64,000 nucleotides of DNA from Robiginitomaculum sp. (GTDB taxonomy: Bacteria; Pseudomonadota; Alphaproteobacteria; Caulobacterales; Maricaulaceae): the NCBI GenBank assembly GCA_016763315.1, contig JAESTZ010000006.1, positions 1 to 64,000 on the forward strand, written 5' to 3'. The notes beneath the pieces are model-generated. The model was not told the DNA's origin. It was given only the letters and a program-made list of their open reading frames with translations, and made no database searches. Both the position numbers and the translations under genes were made by a program. Positions within the stretch are counted from its first letter, which is position 1; each line of letters begins with the position of its first letter. Below, piece after piece: positions 34,863-45,262 of the stretch.

Positions 34863-37800
34863 TTAAGCCTTTTTCTTCAGCCCGATACGCTTCCAGATCA
34901 AAAACACTGCCGGTATTACCAGCAAGGTCAAGACGGTGGCGCTTACCATGCCACCAACCATAGGTGCAGCGATACGACTCATCACCTCTGAACCAGTTCC
35001 AGTTCCAAGCATGATCGGCATCAGTCCAGCAATGATCACCGCGACAGTCATCATAATCGGACGCACCCGCATCAAAGCCCCTTCTATGATGGCTTCACGC
35101 AAGTCGGTAACAGAAAACTCTCTGTTTTGCTGGCTCACCGCCTCTTGTTTGGCTTTCATAGCTTGTTCTAGATAGACCATCATCAACATGCCAATTTCCA
35201 CTGACACACCGGCCAGAGCGATAAACCCAACTCCAACCGCAACGGACATATTATAATCAAGTATGTCCAGCAACCAAAGGCCGCCAACCAAAGCCAACGG
35301 TAAAGTCCCCATGATAATCAGCACCGGTGTTACCCGCTTAAAATTCAGAAACAGAAGTAACAAAATAATTATTAAAGTTACCGGAACCACAACAGATAAA
35401 CGCTCTTTGGCTCTCTCCATATACTCATATTGTCCAGACCAGCTTAAAGAATAACCTGGCGGAAGATCAATGCCATCAGCAACCACTTGTTTGGCCTCGG
35501 CGACATAAGAGCTAATATCCCGCCCGGAAATATCCACATAGATCCAACCGTTTAATCTGGCGTTTTCACTTCGGATCACCCCGGGGCCACCAGAAATAGA
35601 GATGTCAGCCAAACGCTCGAGTGGGACTTGCGCCCCCATCGGAGTTACCACCGGCAGAGTTTTCAATTTCTCCAAACTATCACGATAATCTCGCGGATAG
35701 CGCAAATTAACTGGATAGCGTTCCAGACCTTCAACACTTTGGGTAATGGTCATTCCACCAATAGCTGTTCGGATCACATCTTGCACATCGGCAACATTTA
35801 GTCCGAACCGCGCAGCTTCTGCACGACGAATATCAATATCTATAAACCGACCGCCAGTTACCCGTTCGGCATAAACCGAAGACGTACCAGGAATAGGTTT
35901 GACTATTTGCTCTATCTGCATACCAATTTGACCAATTACTGCCAAATCAGGGCCAGCGACCTTGATCCCGACCGGAGTTTTAATCCCGGTAGCCAGCATA
36001 TCAATACGGTTCTTGATCGGCATAATCCAGACATTGGTCAGGCTTGGAACCTGTACCAATTTGTCTAGTTCGGCCTTTAGCTTTTCCGTGGTCATACCCT
36101 CTCGCCATTGGTCTTTTGGCTTGAGACGAATGGTAGTTTCAACCATGGTTAAAGGTGCAGGATCAGTTGCAGTATCAGCCCGGCCAGCTTTGGCATAGGC
36201 AGTTTCAACCTCTGGAACTGTCATGATCAATTTGTTGGTTTGTTGTAATATTTGCGCCATTTTGCCAGCAGAAACCGCTGGAAAAGCACTTGGCATATAA
36301 AGCAAGTCACCCTCATCAAGATCAGGCATGAACTCGCCACCAAGGCGTGACAACGGTATCAAAGAGCTGGAGAGCACCAAGGCACCGACCAACAACATCA
36401 TCACCGGATAACGCAAGACAATATTGATGAATGGGCGATAAACAGCGATCAATAACCAATTCACCGGATTTTTATGCTCGGGAACAATCTTACCGCGAAT
36501 GAAATAACCCATCAATACTGGTACTAATGTAATTGATAAAAACGCAGCCGCAGCCATAGCATAGGTTTTGGTAAACGCCAGCGGATGGAACAAACGTCCC
36601 TCTTGAGCTTCCAGTGCAAAAATAGGCACAAAACTAAAAGTAATAATAAGCAAAGCAAAAAACAATGTCGGGCCAACTTCGGTTGCAGACTCCAGAACAA
36701 TTCGCCAACGATTTTCCTTGGTTAAAGCCTCCTTTTCGACGTGTTTATGCATATTCTCGATCATAACAATCGCCGCATCGACCATGGCGCCCACCGCAAT
36801 GGCAATGCCACCTAATGACATGATATTGGCGTTTATGCCTTGCATGTTCATAACAATAAAAGCGGCCAGAACACCCAAGGGCAGACTAAGAACTATCACC
36901 AATGATGAGCGAATATGAAATAAGAATATCACACAGACCACTATCACCACTAAAAACTCTTCCAGTAGTTTTTCTTGCAAGGTATGCACCGCTCGTTTGA
37001 TCAATCCAGAACGATCGTAAGTGGTTACAATCTCTACGCCTTCAGGCAGGCTCTTTTTGAGAATTTCCAGTTTCTCCTTAACCAACTCAATGGTCTGCAT
37101 GGCGTTTTCACCATAGCGCATGATGATCACACCACCGACGGCTTCGCCCTCACCATTTAACTCGCCAATTCCTCGGCGCAATTCTGGCCCAAGACGGATC
37201 TCTGCCACATCACGCAGCAATATTGGCGTACCGTCTTTCGTGACTTTTAACGGTATCAGTTTTAGGTCTTCCTCGGATTTTATATATCCTGATGCCCGAA
37301 CCATGTACTCAGCTTCGGCCATTTCAATCACCCGACCACCGGTTTCCTGATTGCCGCGTTGAATTGCCGTACGAACTTTTGACAATGGAATATCATAAGC
37401 CCGTAATTTATCTGGATCGGCAATTACTTGGTATTGCTTGACCATGCCGCCAATGGTTGCAACCTCGGAAACACCGGGAACCGTTTGCAATTCATACTTT
37501 AAGAACCAGTCCTGAATTGACCGTAATTGCGATAAATCATTATTGCCGGTTTTATCAATCAAAGCATATTGGTACACCCAACCAACACCAGTGGCATCAG
37601 GCCCCAAGGCAGAACGCGCAGTTGCCGGCAATGTTGGTGCTACTTGTGATAAATACTCCAGCACCCGTGACCTAGCCCAATACAGATCAGTACCGTCTTT
37701 AAAAATAATATAGACAAAACTGTCGTTAAAAAATGAATAACCACGAACAGTTACTGCGCCCGGCACCGCTAGCATTGCGGTAGTAAGCGGATAAGTAACC

Positions 37801-37991
37801 TGATCCTCAACCACTTGCGGAGTTTGCCCGGGGTAAGAAGTTTTAATGATCACCTGTACATCAGAAAGATCAGGAATGGCATCAAGTGGAATTTCGCGAA
37901 GGGTATAAAGACCCCAACCACCTAATAAAAAGGCAAATACAATAACCAAAAAGCGGTTATCAATTGACCAACGAATAACACCTGCGATCAT
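34863..37991 (-). CDS. cusA: Cu(I)/Ag(I) efflux RND pump CusA
   Basis: Inner-membrane proton-driven pump of 1042 residues, the usual length. It begins MIAGVIRWSIDNRFLVI; the helix-4 motif is AVGAMVDAAIVMIEN, the form found in monovalent-metal pumps. Three methionines that make the CusA copper site are recognisable by context: LLYMPS, PLTMVETTIRLKP and NRIDMLATGIKTPVGIKV. It overlaps the cusB stop by 4 bases and is last in the operon. Together with CusB and CusC it exports copper or silver across the outer membrane. Confidence 0.93.
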   Translation of the reverse strand: MIAGVIRWSIDNRFLVIVFAFLLGGWGLYTLREIPLDAIPDLSDVQVIIKTSYPGQTPQVVEDQVTYPLTTAMLAVPGAVTVRGYSFFNDSFVYIIFKDGTDLYWARSRVLEYLSQVAPTLPATARSALGPDATGVGWVYQYALIDKTGNNDLSQLRSIQDWFLKYELQTVPGVSEVATIGGMVKQYQVIADPDKLRAYDIPLSKVRTAIQRGNQETGGRVIEMAEAEYMVRASGYIKSEEDLKLIPLKVTKDGTPILLRDVAEIRLGPELRRGIGELNGEGEAVGGVIIMRYGENAMQTIELVKEKLEILKKSLPEGVEIVTTYDRSGLIKRAVHTLQEKLLEEFLVVIVVCVIFLFHIRSSLVIVLSLPLGVLAAFIVMNMQGINANIMSLGGIAIAVGAMVDAAIVMIENMHKHVEKEALTKENRWRIVLESATEVGPTLFFALLIITFSFVPIFALEAQEGRLFHPLAFTKTYAMAAAAFLSITLVPVLMGYFIRGKIVPEHKNPVNWLLIAVYRPFINIVLRYPVMMLLVGALVLSSSLIPLSRLGGEFMPDLDEGDLLYMPSAFPAVSAGKMAQILQQTNKLIMTVPEVETAYAKAGRADTATDPAPLTMVETTIRLKPKDQWREGMTTEKLKAELDKLVQVPSLTNVWIMPIKNRIDMLATGIKTPVGIKVAGPDLAVIGQIGMQIEQIVKPIPGTSSVYAERVTGGRFIDIDIRRAEAARFGLNVADVQDVIRTAIGGMTITQSVEGLERYPVNLRYPRDYRDSLEKLKTLPVVTPMGAQVPLERLADISISGGPGVIRSENARLNGWIYVDISGRDISSYVAEAKQVVADGIDLPPGYSLSWSGQYEYMERAKERLSVVVPVTLIIILLLLFLNFKRVTPVLIIMGTLPLALVGGLWLLDILDYNMSVAVGVGFIALAGVSVEIGMLMMVYLEQAMKAKQEAVSQQNREFSVTDLREAIIEGALMRVRPIMMTVAVIIAGLMPIMLGTGTGSEVMSRIAAPMVGGMVSATVLTLLVIPAVFLIWKRIGLKKKA

Positions 37992-39481
37992 TTGTCAGCT
38001 CCCATATTTGCATCTATTTTCATGATTGAAGTCACGACAAAATCATCATTATCATTCGCAATTTCCAGAACTTTGAAATGCACCGCATCACCTTCCTTAA
38101 TGTTATCAAGAAAAGCTGGTTCGGTAATAAAATCCATCTCCATATTGGGCCAACCGAATGCTTCAATAGCCTCGTGCTGGATGGTAATCATTCCATGGTC
38201 AGCCATCAAAGATAAGACAACACCTTTGGCGTCTGCTTCCTTTGGCGCCATTGGTTTCTGGTTGGTCATACGCAGTTCAGTACCACGAAACGAGGCCTCG
38301 GAATCTAGTAAGAACTGGGAAGAGACCACAATCGTCTCCCCACTTTTCAAGCCATCTGTTATTTCGACCTTACCCATGCTTTCCATACCAGCGCTAACCT
38401 CGGCCGGTTGAAACTGCCCATCACCCAAGGCCAAAATGACTCTGGTAGAGTTGCCAGTTCTGATCAATGCTTCACGATCAATCACCAAAACATTTCGCTT
38501 CGGTTCGGTCTCGATGGTTAGTTTGGCATAGCCTTGTGGTTTTAATGCACCGTCTGAATTTTCAAATCGTAATCTAACTTGAACTGTTCTGGAGATGGAA
38601 TTGATCACCGGATATATATAGTCAACAATCCCTGTCCATGAGCGACCAGGTTGCGAGTCAACTTGCATCTGCACACTTTGGCCAGGTTTAACCCAACCGG
38701 CCTGAGTTTCAAAAACCTCGGCCAATACCCAGATAGAAGATAAATCAGCCAGCATCATTACTTGCTGCCCGGGCCTGACAAAAGCACCCTCGCCGATGCC
38801 CATCATGGTCACTACACCATTTTGCGGAGCATAAAACCGGCTTAGGCGTTTAACCTTGCCCGATTTTGCCACCGCTCTAATTTGTGCCTCAGACAGCCCC
38901 AAAGTAAGCAAGCGCCCTTTAGCCGCCCGGATAAGACTGTCACGTCCAATTCGCACCGATTGTAAATATTCTTCTTGGGCTGTTACCAATGGCTTTGAGT
39001 ACAAATCAAACAAAGGCCGGCCTTTTGAAACTGGTTCACCCACTGATTTCACATATAATTTCTCGACCCAGCCTTCAGTACGAACATCAATGCTTGCGGT
39101 TTTATCATCATCAATTTGCACAAACCCGACAGTTTCAATATTTCGCATTAAATCAGCTCGTTCAACCTTGGCTGTGCGAACACCGATATTATTCTCGACT
39201 ATTGGACTTATCTTCACCAGATTGCGATCGTCCTCATCCTCGCCGCCAGCATAAACCGGAACCAGATCCATTCCCATCGGCGACTTACCGGGGTTGGGGC
39301 TGCGAAAGTTTGGGTCCATAGGAGCCTTCCAATAAAGAATTTCCTTTTCGCCACTTGAGGAGGCATTTTGGCCTTTATCATTAGATCCAATGAATTTTGA
39401 TCCTATAAATCCTCCGGCGAGGCCAATAGCCAAAGTAATGGAAATAATAACTATATTTGATTTGGTCATGGTTTTGTCCAT
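37988..39481 (-). CDS. cusB: CusB-type periplasmic adaptor with fused C-terminal CusF domain
   Basis: 497-residue membrane-fusion protein joining CusA to CusC. An N-terminal anchor is followed by a metal-binding motif (WKAPMDPNFRSPNPGKSPMG), then hairpin, lipoyl and beta-barrel domains. The last 85 residues form a CusF-like domain with H, W, M and M in the exact spacing of E. coli CusF: IQHEAIEAFGWPNMEM. CusF is normally a separate chaperone. The start may be the ATG at 39481 or the fifth codon at 39469, which overlaps the cusC stop (ATGA); neither has a strong ribosome-binding site. Confidence 0.9.
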   Translation of the reverse strand: MDKTMTKSNIVIISITLAIGLAGGFIGSKFIGSNDKGQNASSSGEKEILYWKAPMDPNFRSPNPGKSPMGMDLVPVYAGGEDEDDRNLVKISPIVENNIGVRTAKVERADLMRNIETVGFVQIDDDKTASIDVRTEGWVEKLYVKSVGEPVSKGRPLFDLYSKPLVTAQEEYLQSVRIGRDSLIRAAKGRLLTLGLSEAQIRAVAKSGKVKRLSRFYAPQNGVVTMMGIGEGAFVRPGQQVMMLADLSSIWVLAEVFETQAGWVKPGQSVQMQVDSQPGRSWTGIVDYIYPVINSISRTVQVRLRFENSDGALKPQGYAKLTIETEPKRNVLVIDREALIRTGNSTRVILALGDGQFQPAEVSAGMESMGKVEITDGLKSGETIVVSSQFLLDSEASFRGTELRMTNQKPMAPKEADAKGVVLSLMADHGMITIQHEAIEAFGWPNMEMDFITEPAFLDNIKEGDAVHFKVLEIANDNDDFVVTSIMKIDANMGADK

Positions 39482-40707
39482 TCAAGAAACATCAAGTTTG
39501 CATGAGCCTTAGTACGGTCAACGCGCAAACGAATTAGTGTTAATTCAGCATCCAGAACCGCAAGTTCCGCCCGTACCAGTTCGGCAAAATCTGCGGTTTC
39601 GTTTTCATAGGCGAACAGTGCAGCTTCGGCGGTATCTGCGGCTCTATCGACCACGTCATTTTCATAAAGAGCGATACGCTCGCCCAAACGTGTCCAATCA
39701 GCAAAACTGCGTCCAAGGGCACGGTTTAACTCCAATAATTGTACATCTCTGGCCAAACGGGTTGAACCACGTAAGTTTTTGGTGGCACTTAAAACCCGAT
39801 CCTGCCGGTTCTTTTTGAACAACGGTATCGAGTAAGATACGCCGATAGAGCCAAAATCAGAACGACTGTCACGCAAGCCATAAGCAGCATCAACCGCAAA
39901 TCCCGGCTTATATTGTTCATTGGCAATATCTACTTGCCGGTCATGAGCTAATAATTGCGCATCATAAATCTTCACACTAGGATGATGTATTAACTCAGCC
40001 TGCATCTTATCAGCTGATGGTAATTGCGGCAGCGCTGGCAGTTTAGAGTCAAGTTCTCTGGCAGCATTGGCTATCCCTATCAGTCGAGACAAATCGGCTC
40101 TGGCCATATCTGCCTTGCGATCAAGATCGACAAGACGGGTCTGCAATAATGACTTTTCCAGATCAATCCGTAACACGTTTTGCGCTCCGCCTTTACCATT
40201 GGCATAATTAGCTTCGGATATAATCCCAAGCTCTTCTACCTTGGTTAGGGTTTGCTCTGTAATCGCTCTGGCCTGTCTCCAATAGTAAAGTTCCAACCAG
40301 AATGTTCTGGTTTGCAATGCAATCTCGCGATTTCGCAGAACTTTGCTCTTGCGTTGAACTAACGCTTCGGCAAGGCGTTTTTCACGGGTTAAGGCACGAG
40401 TTTGGCCTTTGGGGAAAGCCTGTCTAACCCCCAAGGATAATTGGGTCATGCCTTCACGGTTTATATCAAATGATGATAGTGGAACGCTCATTATACGGGT
40501 GCTAAACACCGGATCAGGTAACTGGCTGTCAGAAACAGCTCTGTCTTCAAGTGCCAAAGCGCGTTTTTCCAACAAGCCAACACTAGGGTCATTGGATTGT
40601 AATGCTATGGTTACACCCTCTTCAAGGGTTAAGGGTGTTTGTGCAATAACGGCATAACTGAAACCGGAAAATGACACAATAAGGGTAATGAAAATACGTA
40701 TCGGCAT
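39466..40707 (-). CDS. cusC: TolC-family outer-membrane factor of the Cus pump
   Basis: 413 residues from the ATG at 40707, which has GAGG 5 bases upstream and is followed by a signal peptide (MPIRIFITLIVSFSGFSYA). An upstream frame to 40752 is unlikely. The two OEP repeats of long alpha-helices are visible: LTLEEGVTIALQSNDPSV in the first, LLELNRALGRSFADWTRLGE in the second. It forms the exit duct for CusAB. It lacks an obvious lipobox cysteine, unlike E. coli CusC. Confidence 0.88.
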   Translation of the reverse strand: MPIRIFITLIVSFSGFSYAVIAQTPLTLEEGVTIALQSNDPSVGLLEKRALALEDRAVSDSQLPDPVFSTRIMSVPLSSFDINREGMTQLSLGVRQAFPKGQTRALTREKRLAEALVQRKSKVLRNREIALQTRTFWLELYYWRQARAITEQTLTKVEELGIISEANYANGKGGAQNVLRIDLEKSLLQTRLVDLDRKADMARADLSRLIGIANAARELDSKLPALPQLPSADKMQAELIHHPSVKIYDAQLLAHDRQVDIANEQYKPGFAVDAAYGLRDSRSDFGSIGVSYSIPLFKKNRQDRVLSATKNLRGSTRLARDVQLLELNRALGRSFADWTRLGERIALYENDVVDRAADTAEAALFAYENETADFAELVRAELAVLDAELTLIRLRVDRTKAHANLMFLEWTKP

Positions 40708-40832
40708 ATTCGCCTCTTTTTCTCTTACTCCATCGACCCAAAAAGTGGGCACCTTTTGCTGCCCTATCGCAATGCTGGCGCTTGCTACTTGAGGGCGTTT
40801 TTTGGATAAGTTGATGGATTGCTAAAGAAATT

Positions 40833-40872
40833 TATACTCAAAACATGGTCCAATTTAAGTATTTTGAGTATA
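40833..40872. promoter_or_regulatory. 11-bp inverted repeat upstream of cusC
   Basis: TATACTCAAAA (40833-40843) and TTTTGAGTATA (40862-40872) are perfect reverse complements 18 bases apart, 126-166 bases before the cusC start and after the small cysteine-rich gene. It could be an operator for the pump or a processing or attenuation hairpin. It does not match the E. coli CusR box as I know it. Confidence 0.4.
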
Positions 40873-40938
40873 TGTTGAATCTTGTTTTGCCTGAGGTTAA
40901 GCCAAATCACTTAAACCACTGGCATAATATATAAAGAT

Positions 40939-41322
40939 TCAACCTCGAGGAGGCGGAGCGTCAAAAGCTATTAAATAAGCAAAGGCATCTTTAACGATAT
41001 GTGACCTTACACCTGACTTATCCTGATGTAGTCCCAGAATATAGGCTTTCAGTAATGCTGTTGAGCCAACCTGTTGAGCCACACAGTCAATACCACAATC
41101 CATATTTTGCGGGCATGGCTGCTTGTCACAACAATCTGTTTCTACTTGATGATCGCCTTCAGTGTCACTTGTGCAAAAAGCCTCTGTTGCTTCCATGCTA
41201 TGAGTATTAGCCTCAGCATACGTCGCCGCCTGCGCCGGAAACGCAAAGGCAAACGATACAGCAATTATTACAAAGCTGGTAAATATCGCTTTCAAAAAAC
41301 GCATGTCTAGCTGGTACTGCAT
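40939..41322 (-). CDS. Small secreted cysteine-rich protein before the Cus operon (CzcI-like layout)
   Basis: 127 residues; a signal peptide ends near FPAQA (residue 32). The mature part has seven cysteines in FCTS, TDCCDKQPCPQNMDCGIDCV, then a hydrophobic tail ending in APPPRG. I recognise no enzyme domain. Size, export signal, cysteine cluster, C-terminal prolines and a position just before the outer-membrane-factor gene resemble CzcI and DUF2946-type proteins of metal-efflux operons. The ATG at 41322 has AAAGG 6 bases upstream. A role in periplasmic copper sensing or buffering is inferred. Confidence 0.62.
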   Translation of the reverse strand: MQYQLDMRFLKAIFTSFVIIAVSFAFAFPAQAATYAEANTHSMEATEAFCTSDTEGDHQVETDCCDKQPCPQNMDCGIDCVAQQVGSTALLKAYILGLHQDKSGVRSHIVKDAFAYLIAFDAPPPRG

Positions 41323-41420
41323 AAAAGCCTTTCGTTATGCGGTCTACTTAAGTCGAAGCAAGTTACTATTCAACTAATTTGTTCTCAACAAATTGTGATC
41401 ACAGACTTTTGCTTCTAACT

Positions 41421-41684
41421 TCAAGCAAAGCGGTTATACAGAGGCACAAAAATCAAGGCTATCCACCAGCCATACAAATAGCTTTCAACCAGTCCTATTA
41501 AAAAACCAATGGGTGTTAACCAGACAAAACCAGGCAATAATGACACCCATGCATCATGCATGTGCATTGACCAAGGAGTTATCAACCCCCAGATAATGCA
41601 CGCCAGAAAGCTTATAGCAAAGAATAGCGACATCGCCATTCCAACTCGCTTTATACTCAATTTATTTGCTGTAGTATCACTCAT
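41421..41684 (-). CDS. DUF5676-type two-helix membrane protein
   Basis: 87 residues from the ATG at 41684 (AAAGGAG 6-7 bases upstream). Two membrane segments and the family-like C-terminus LPGFVWLTPIGFLIGLVESY followed by LYGWWIALIFVPLYN. Such small proteins are often found beside copper ATPases and cation diffusion facilitators, with unknown function. The start overlaps the stop of the CDF gene by 8 bases, so the two are probably made together. Confidence 0.72.
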   Translation of the reverse strand: MSDTTANKLSIKRVGMAMSLFFAISFLACIIWGLITPWSMHMHDAWVSLLPGFVWLTPIGFLIGLVESYLYGWWIALIFVPLYNRFA

Positions 41685-42606
41685 GACTTTCTCCTTTTGC
41701 TGGGGTAATAAAATCAAGATCATTAGTCTCGGTTTCGTCCTGACACTCTGTCTCCATCTGTATTGTACTAAAATATATACCAAAATCTTTTCGCAAAATT
41801 TCGTGTGCGACTGGCAAAATCTTATCGGCAGGTTTGTTTTTGTCTATGTGACAATGTGCCGAAAATAAAAGTTTGCCCGAAGTCAGTGTCCAGGCATGAA
41901 TATGGTGCAGATCAATAACCCCGGGTATTGCTTTTAGCTTGCCAACCAAAGCATCAAGATCAAGATCTTCTGGAGCATTCTCCATCAAAATCCCGAAAGC
42001 CTCACGAATAATCCCAAATGAAACCAGCAATAACACAACACCAAACGCCATTCCCAATATTGGGTCAATCGCATAAAAACCGGTAAACTTGATCACCAAG
42101 GCAGCAACAATGATCAGCAAGCTACCAATAAAGGTTTGCATGACGTGCCAGAATGCACCGCGCATGTTTATGTCACCTTTTTGCCCGCTATATAATAATT
42201 TTAGCGAGATTACTTCGGTAATCAAACCACCAAGAGCCGCCAGCAACATCGGAGTAGTTGGCAGATCAATAGGGTCATTTAAGCGCATGGCTCCCATGAC
42301 AAATACCAATATTGCCATTGCCAGTAAAAACCCGCCATTAAGTAATGCACCGACTATTTCCGCCCGGTACGAGCCAAAGGTGCGAGACTTGTCCGCTGGT
42401 CGCATGGCAATTCTTGCGGCAACAAATGCAAGCACCACCCCGCCAACCGCAGAAAACGTATGAAACGCGTCCGATAAAACAGAGATCGATCCAGTGTAAA
42501 TACCGATGCCCAGTTCAAGTAAGAAATAAACCCCGGTTAGCCAGCCAGTTATTATTAAGGCTTTTCTGTTTGCATTTGCCGGTGTGTGAGCGCTATGACC
42601 TTGCAT
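41677..42606 (-). CDS. Cation diffusion facilitator (CDF) with altered metal site
   Basis: 309 residues with six membrane helices and a cytoplasmic C-terminal domain (IPGVIDLHHIHAWTLTSGKL). RTFGSYRAEIVGALLNG places it in the CzcD/ZitB group. The usual HxxxD in helix 2 reads HTFSA here and that in helix 5 reads HVMQT, so both site aspartates are lost while both histidines remain. Transport of zinc by the known mechanism is therefore doubtful; another metal or a regulatory role is possible. The start is the ATG at 42606 with AAGGAA 6 bases upstream. Confidence 0.85.
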   Translation of the reverse strand: MQGHSAHTPANANRKALIITGWLTGVYFLLELGIGIYTGSISVLSDAFHTFSAVGGVVLAFVAARIAMRPADKSRTFGSYRAEIVGALLNGGFLLAMAILVFVMGAMRLNDPIDLPTTPMLLAALGGLITEVISLKLLYSGQKGDINMRGAFWHVMQTFIGSLLIIVAALVIKFTGFYAIDPILGMAFGVVLLLVSFGIIREAFGILMENAPEDLDLDALVGKLKAIPGVIDLHHIHAWTLTSGKLLFSAHCHIDKNKPADKILPVAHEILRKDFGIYFSTIQMETECQDETETNDLDFITPAKGESHE

Positions 42607-42760
42607 GAAATTTTCCTTTTTCGACTTGCGCAAAATACGCGCAACTTTCCTAACGGTTGGAACAACTCCAACGTAAACTCGTCAAAGACAAGAATCCTGT
42701 GTCAAACTACTAAAGTACTCTAGTGATACATTTTACCAGCGAAAAATCTCCGCTAGCCAA

Positions 42761-45019
42761 TTATAGTTTTGCCCGCCGCAATCGAAGCGCATTCATGATA
42801 ACCGAGAATGAACTAAGGCTCATGGCTGCGGCTGCAATGATCGGTGAAAGTAACAATCCAAATACTGGATACAGCACACCAGCAGCCACCGGCACGCCCA
42901 AGGAATTGTAAGCAAAGGCAAAAAACAAGTCTTGCTTGATGTTTCTCATGCTAGCTTCAGCCAAGCGACGCGCCCGGATAATACCACGTAAATCACCACC
43001 TAACAAAGTTATACCGGCACTTTCAACCGCAACATCGGCACCGGTTCCCATAGCAATACCAACATCGGCCTGCGCCAGCGCCGGGCTGTCATTAACCCCG
43101 TCACCAGCCATTGCCACCTTATGACCTTTTTCTTGCAGACGTTTTACCAAAGCAGCTTTGTCTTCTGGCATAACTCCAGCCCAAACCTCATCGATATCAA
43201 GCTGATCAGCAACCGCTTTTGCAGTGCTTTTGTGATCACCAGTAGCCATGATGATGGTCATGCCTTCTTTGTGCAAAGTGGCAATCGCTTCAGCAGTTGT
43301 TTCCTTGATCGGATCAGTTACCACCAATAGACCAGCAAAATTGTTATCAATGGCAACAAACATTACTGTCGCACCTTGAGAACGCAATTCATCAGCTTGT
43401 TCTAAAATTTCAGCAATATCGACTTTTTCGGCTTCCATCATCTTGGAATTACCCAAAGCAAGTTTTTGCTTACCAATACTTCCCGTTACACCCATGCCAT
43501 CATGCGAGGTAAAGTCTTTTACCTTATTCAAAGCAATACCACGGCCTTTGGCGGCATCAACAATAGACTCCGCCAACGGATGCGCACTGCCTTGCTCTAA
43601 TGAAGCAGCTAACGCTAGGAATTTATCCTCGGTCAAGTTTTCGGTTTTAATCACCATCTGGGTCAATTTCGGCTTACCCTCAGTAAGCGTTCCGGTTTTA
43701 TCCACCACCAGAATATCAACTTTGGCAAATCGCTCCAATGCCTCTGCATTCTTAATCAAAACACCAGCCTGCGCTCCACGTCCGGTTGCCACCATGATCG
43801 AGATTGGCGTAGCAAGCCCCAATGCACAAGGACAAGCAATAATCAGCACAGAAACCGCGGCAATGAGCCCATAGGCCATCGGCGGGGTTGGCCCCCAGAT
43901 TGACCAGGAAATAAATGCGACAATCGCTATGACAATTACACCTGGAACAAAGATCGACGACACACTGTCCGCAAGTTTTTGTATCGGAGCACGAGAGCGT
44001 TGAGCCTCGGCAACCATGTGAACGATTTGCGATATTAGCGTATCAGCACCAACACGGGTCGCCTTAAACACAAAACTACCATTGCCATTGATCGTGCCAC
44101 CAGTAATTTTATCGCCAATTTTCTTTTCAACCGGTACCGGCTCGCCAGTAATCAGACTTTCATCAACGTGTGATGTGCCTTCGGTCAACTCACCATCAAC
44201 CGGAACTTTATCACCGGGACGAACCCGAAGCAGATCACCGGCCATGACATGCTCAAGCGGAAGGTCTTCTTCGGTGCCATCTTCACGAACAATCCGTGCA
44301 GTTTTTGGCGATAAATCCATCAATGCCCGAATAGCACCACCGGTTCTTGCTCTGGCACGTAATTCCAGCACTTGACCCAATAAAACTAGAACCACAATAA
44401 CAGCAGCCGCTTCAAAATAAACTTCTACTACGCCGTTTTTTTGAAAAGCTTCAGGGAATATCCCCGGCACTACAGTTGCAACAATACTGTAAATAAGTGC
44501 CGCGCCGGTACCGATGGCAATCAGGGTAAACATGTTCAGGCTTTTATTGACGACAGACTGCCAGCCACGAACAAAGAACGGCCAGCCAGCCCAAAGTACA
44601 ACTGGTGTGCCTAATATCATTTCAATCCATTTACCAACTGTAGCAGATGGAAACGAGCCTATCGATGGTATCCAGTCTTTGACCGGTAAACCAACAAATG
44701 GCCCCATGGCAATAACCAGAACCGGTATAGTCAGCACTAAACCAACCCAAAAACGACGGGTAAAATCAACCAATTCCGGATCAGGCCCGGCATCAGGATC
44801 GGGTAAGCCTTTTGGCTCCAGAGCCATTCCGCATTTAGGGCATGTTCCGGGGCCTACTTGTTCTATTTCCGGGTGCATAGGGCAGGTGTAAATCGCATTT
44901 TCGTCCACAGGCCCTGTATGCTTGGGTGCTGCACCATGGTCGTGGTGACAACATTCATGGCCTTCGGCTTCTTTGCCGGTTTCTGCTTTATCGTTGTGAT
45001 TACTATGATCATGTCCCAT
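42761..45019 (-). CDS. copA: Copper-translocating P1B-type ATPase
   Basis: 752 residues. The N-terminus is His/Cys-rich (HECCHHDHG) and followed by a heavy-metal-binding motif ([20 protein letters not shown], then GMALEP) instead of the usual HMA domains. Core motifs are complete: CPC in [12 protein letters not shown], the phosphorylation site [13 protein letters not shown] in GSAHPLAES and the hinge [17 protein letters not shown]. The last helices, with [11 protein letters not shown] and [15 protein letters not shown], match Cu(I) pumps. It exports cytoplasmic copper or silver to the periplasm, where the Cus pump can take it. Confidence 0.93.
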   Translation of the reverse strand: MGHDHSNHNDKAETGKEAEGHECCHHDHGAAPKHTGPVDENAIYTCPMHPEIEQVGPGTCPKCGMALEPKGLPDPDAGPDPELVDFTRRFWVGLVLTIPVLVIAMGPFVGLPVKDWIPSIGSFPSATVGKWIEMILGTPVVLWAGWPFFVRGWQSVVNKSLNMFTLIAIGTGAALIYSIVATVVPGIFPEAFQKNGVVEVYFEAAAVIVVLVLLGQVLELRARARTGGAIRALMDLSPKTARIVREDGTEEDLPLEHVMAGDLLRVRPGDKVPVDGELTEGTSHVDESLITGEPVPVEKKIGDKITGGTINGNGSFVFKATRVGADTLISQIVHMVAEAQRSRAPIQKLADSVSSIFVPGVIVIAIVAFISWSIWGPTPPMAYGLIAAVSVLIIACPCALGLATPISIMVATGRGAQAGVLIKNAEALERFAKVDILVVDKTGTLTEGKPKLTQMVIKTENLTEDKFLALAASLEQGSAHPLAESIVDAAKGRGIALNKVKDFTSHDGMGVTGSIGKQKLALGNSKMMEAEKVDIAEILEQADELRSQGATVMFVAIDNNFAGLLVVTDPIKETTAEAIATLHKEGMTIIMATGDHKSTAKAVADQLDIDEVWAGVMPEDKAALVKRLQEKGHKVAMAGDGVNDSPALAQADVGIAMGTGADVAVESAGITLLGGDLRGIIRARRLAEASMRNIKQDLFFAFAYNSLGVPVAAGVLYPVFGLLLSPIIAAAAMSLSSFSVIMNALRLRRAKL

Positions 45020-45262
45020 TGCGTTTACTTACCTCAGCCTTGATTTAAAAATAAATATTATTTGGTAATAATGAACCGATATGATTTCAGTTGTTATATT
45101 TTATACGAATTAAACCTATACCTCCCTCAAATAGTAACGACAAATATTTTCGCCAGTACTCTACGATATTTCTTTATGTAAACTTTTCGTGAGAACCTTA
45201 CCGCTTTACAGAGCAAGATGTGATCGCTACAAGACAAACAAGCAAAATTAGTTGTTGGTTTT

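Noticed and set aside
42704-42730. CTAAAGTACTCTAG near-palindrome between copA and the CDF gene as a MerR-type operator
   Set aside because: The spacing to promoter-like hexamers fits only the strand pointing the wrong way, and the sequence is better explained as an edge of a degenerate copy of the palindromic repeat.
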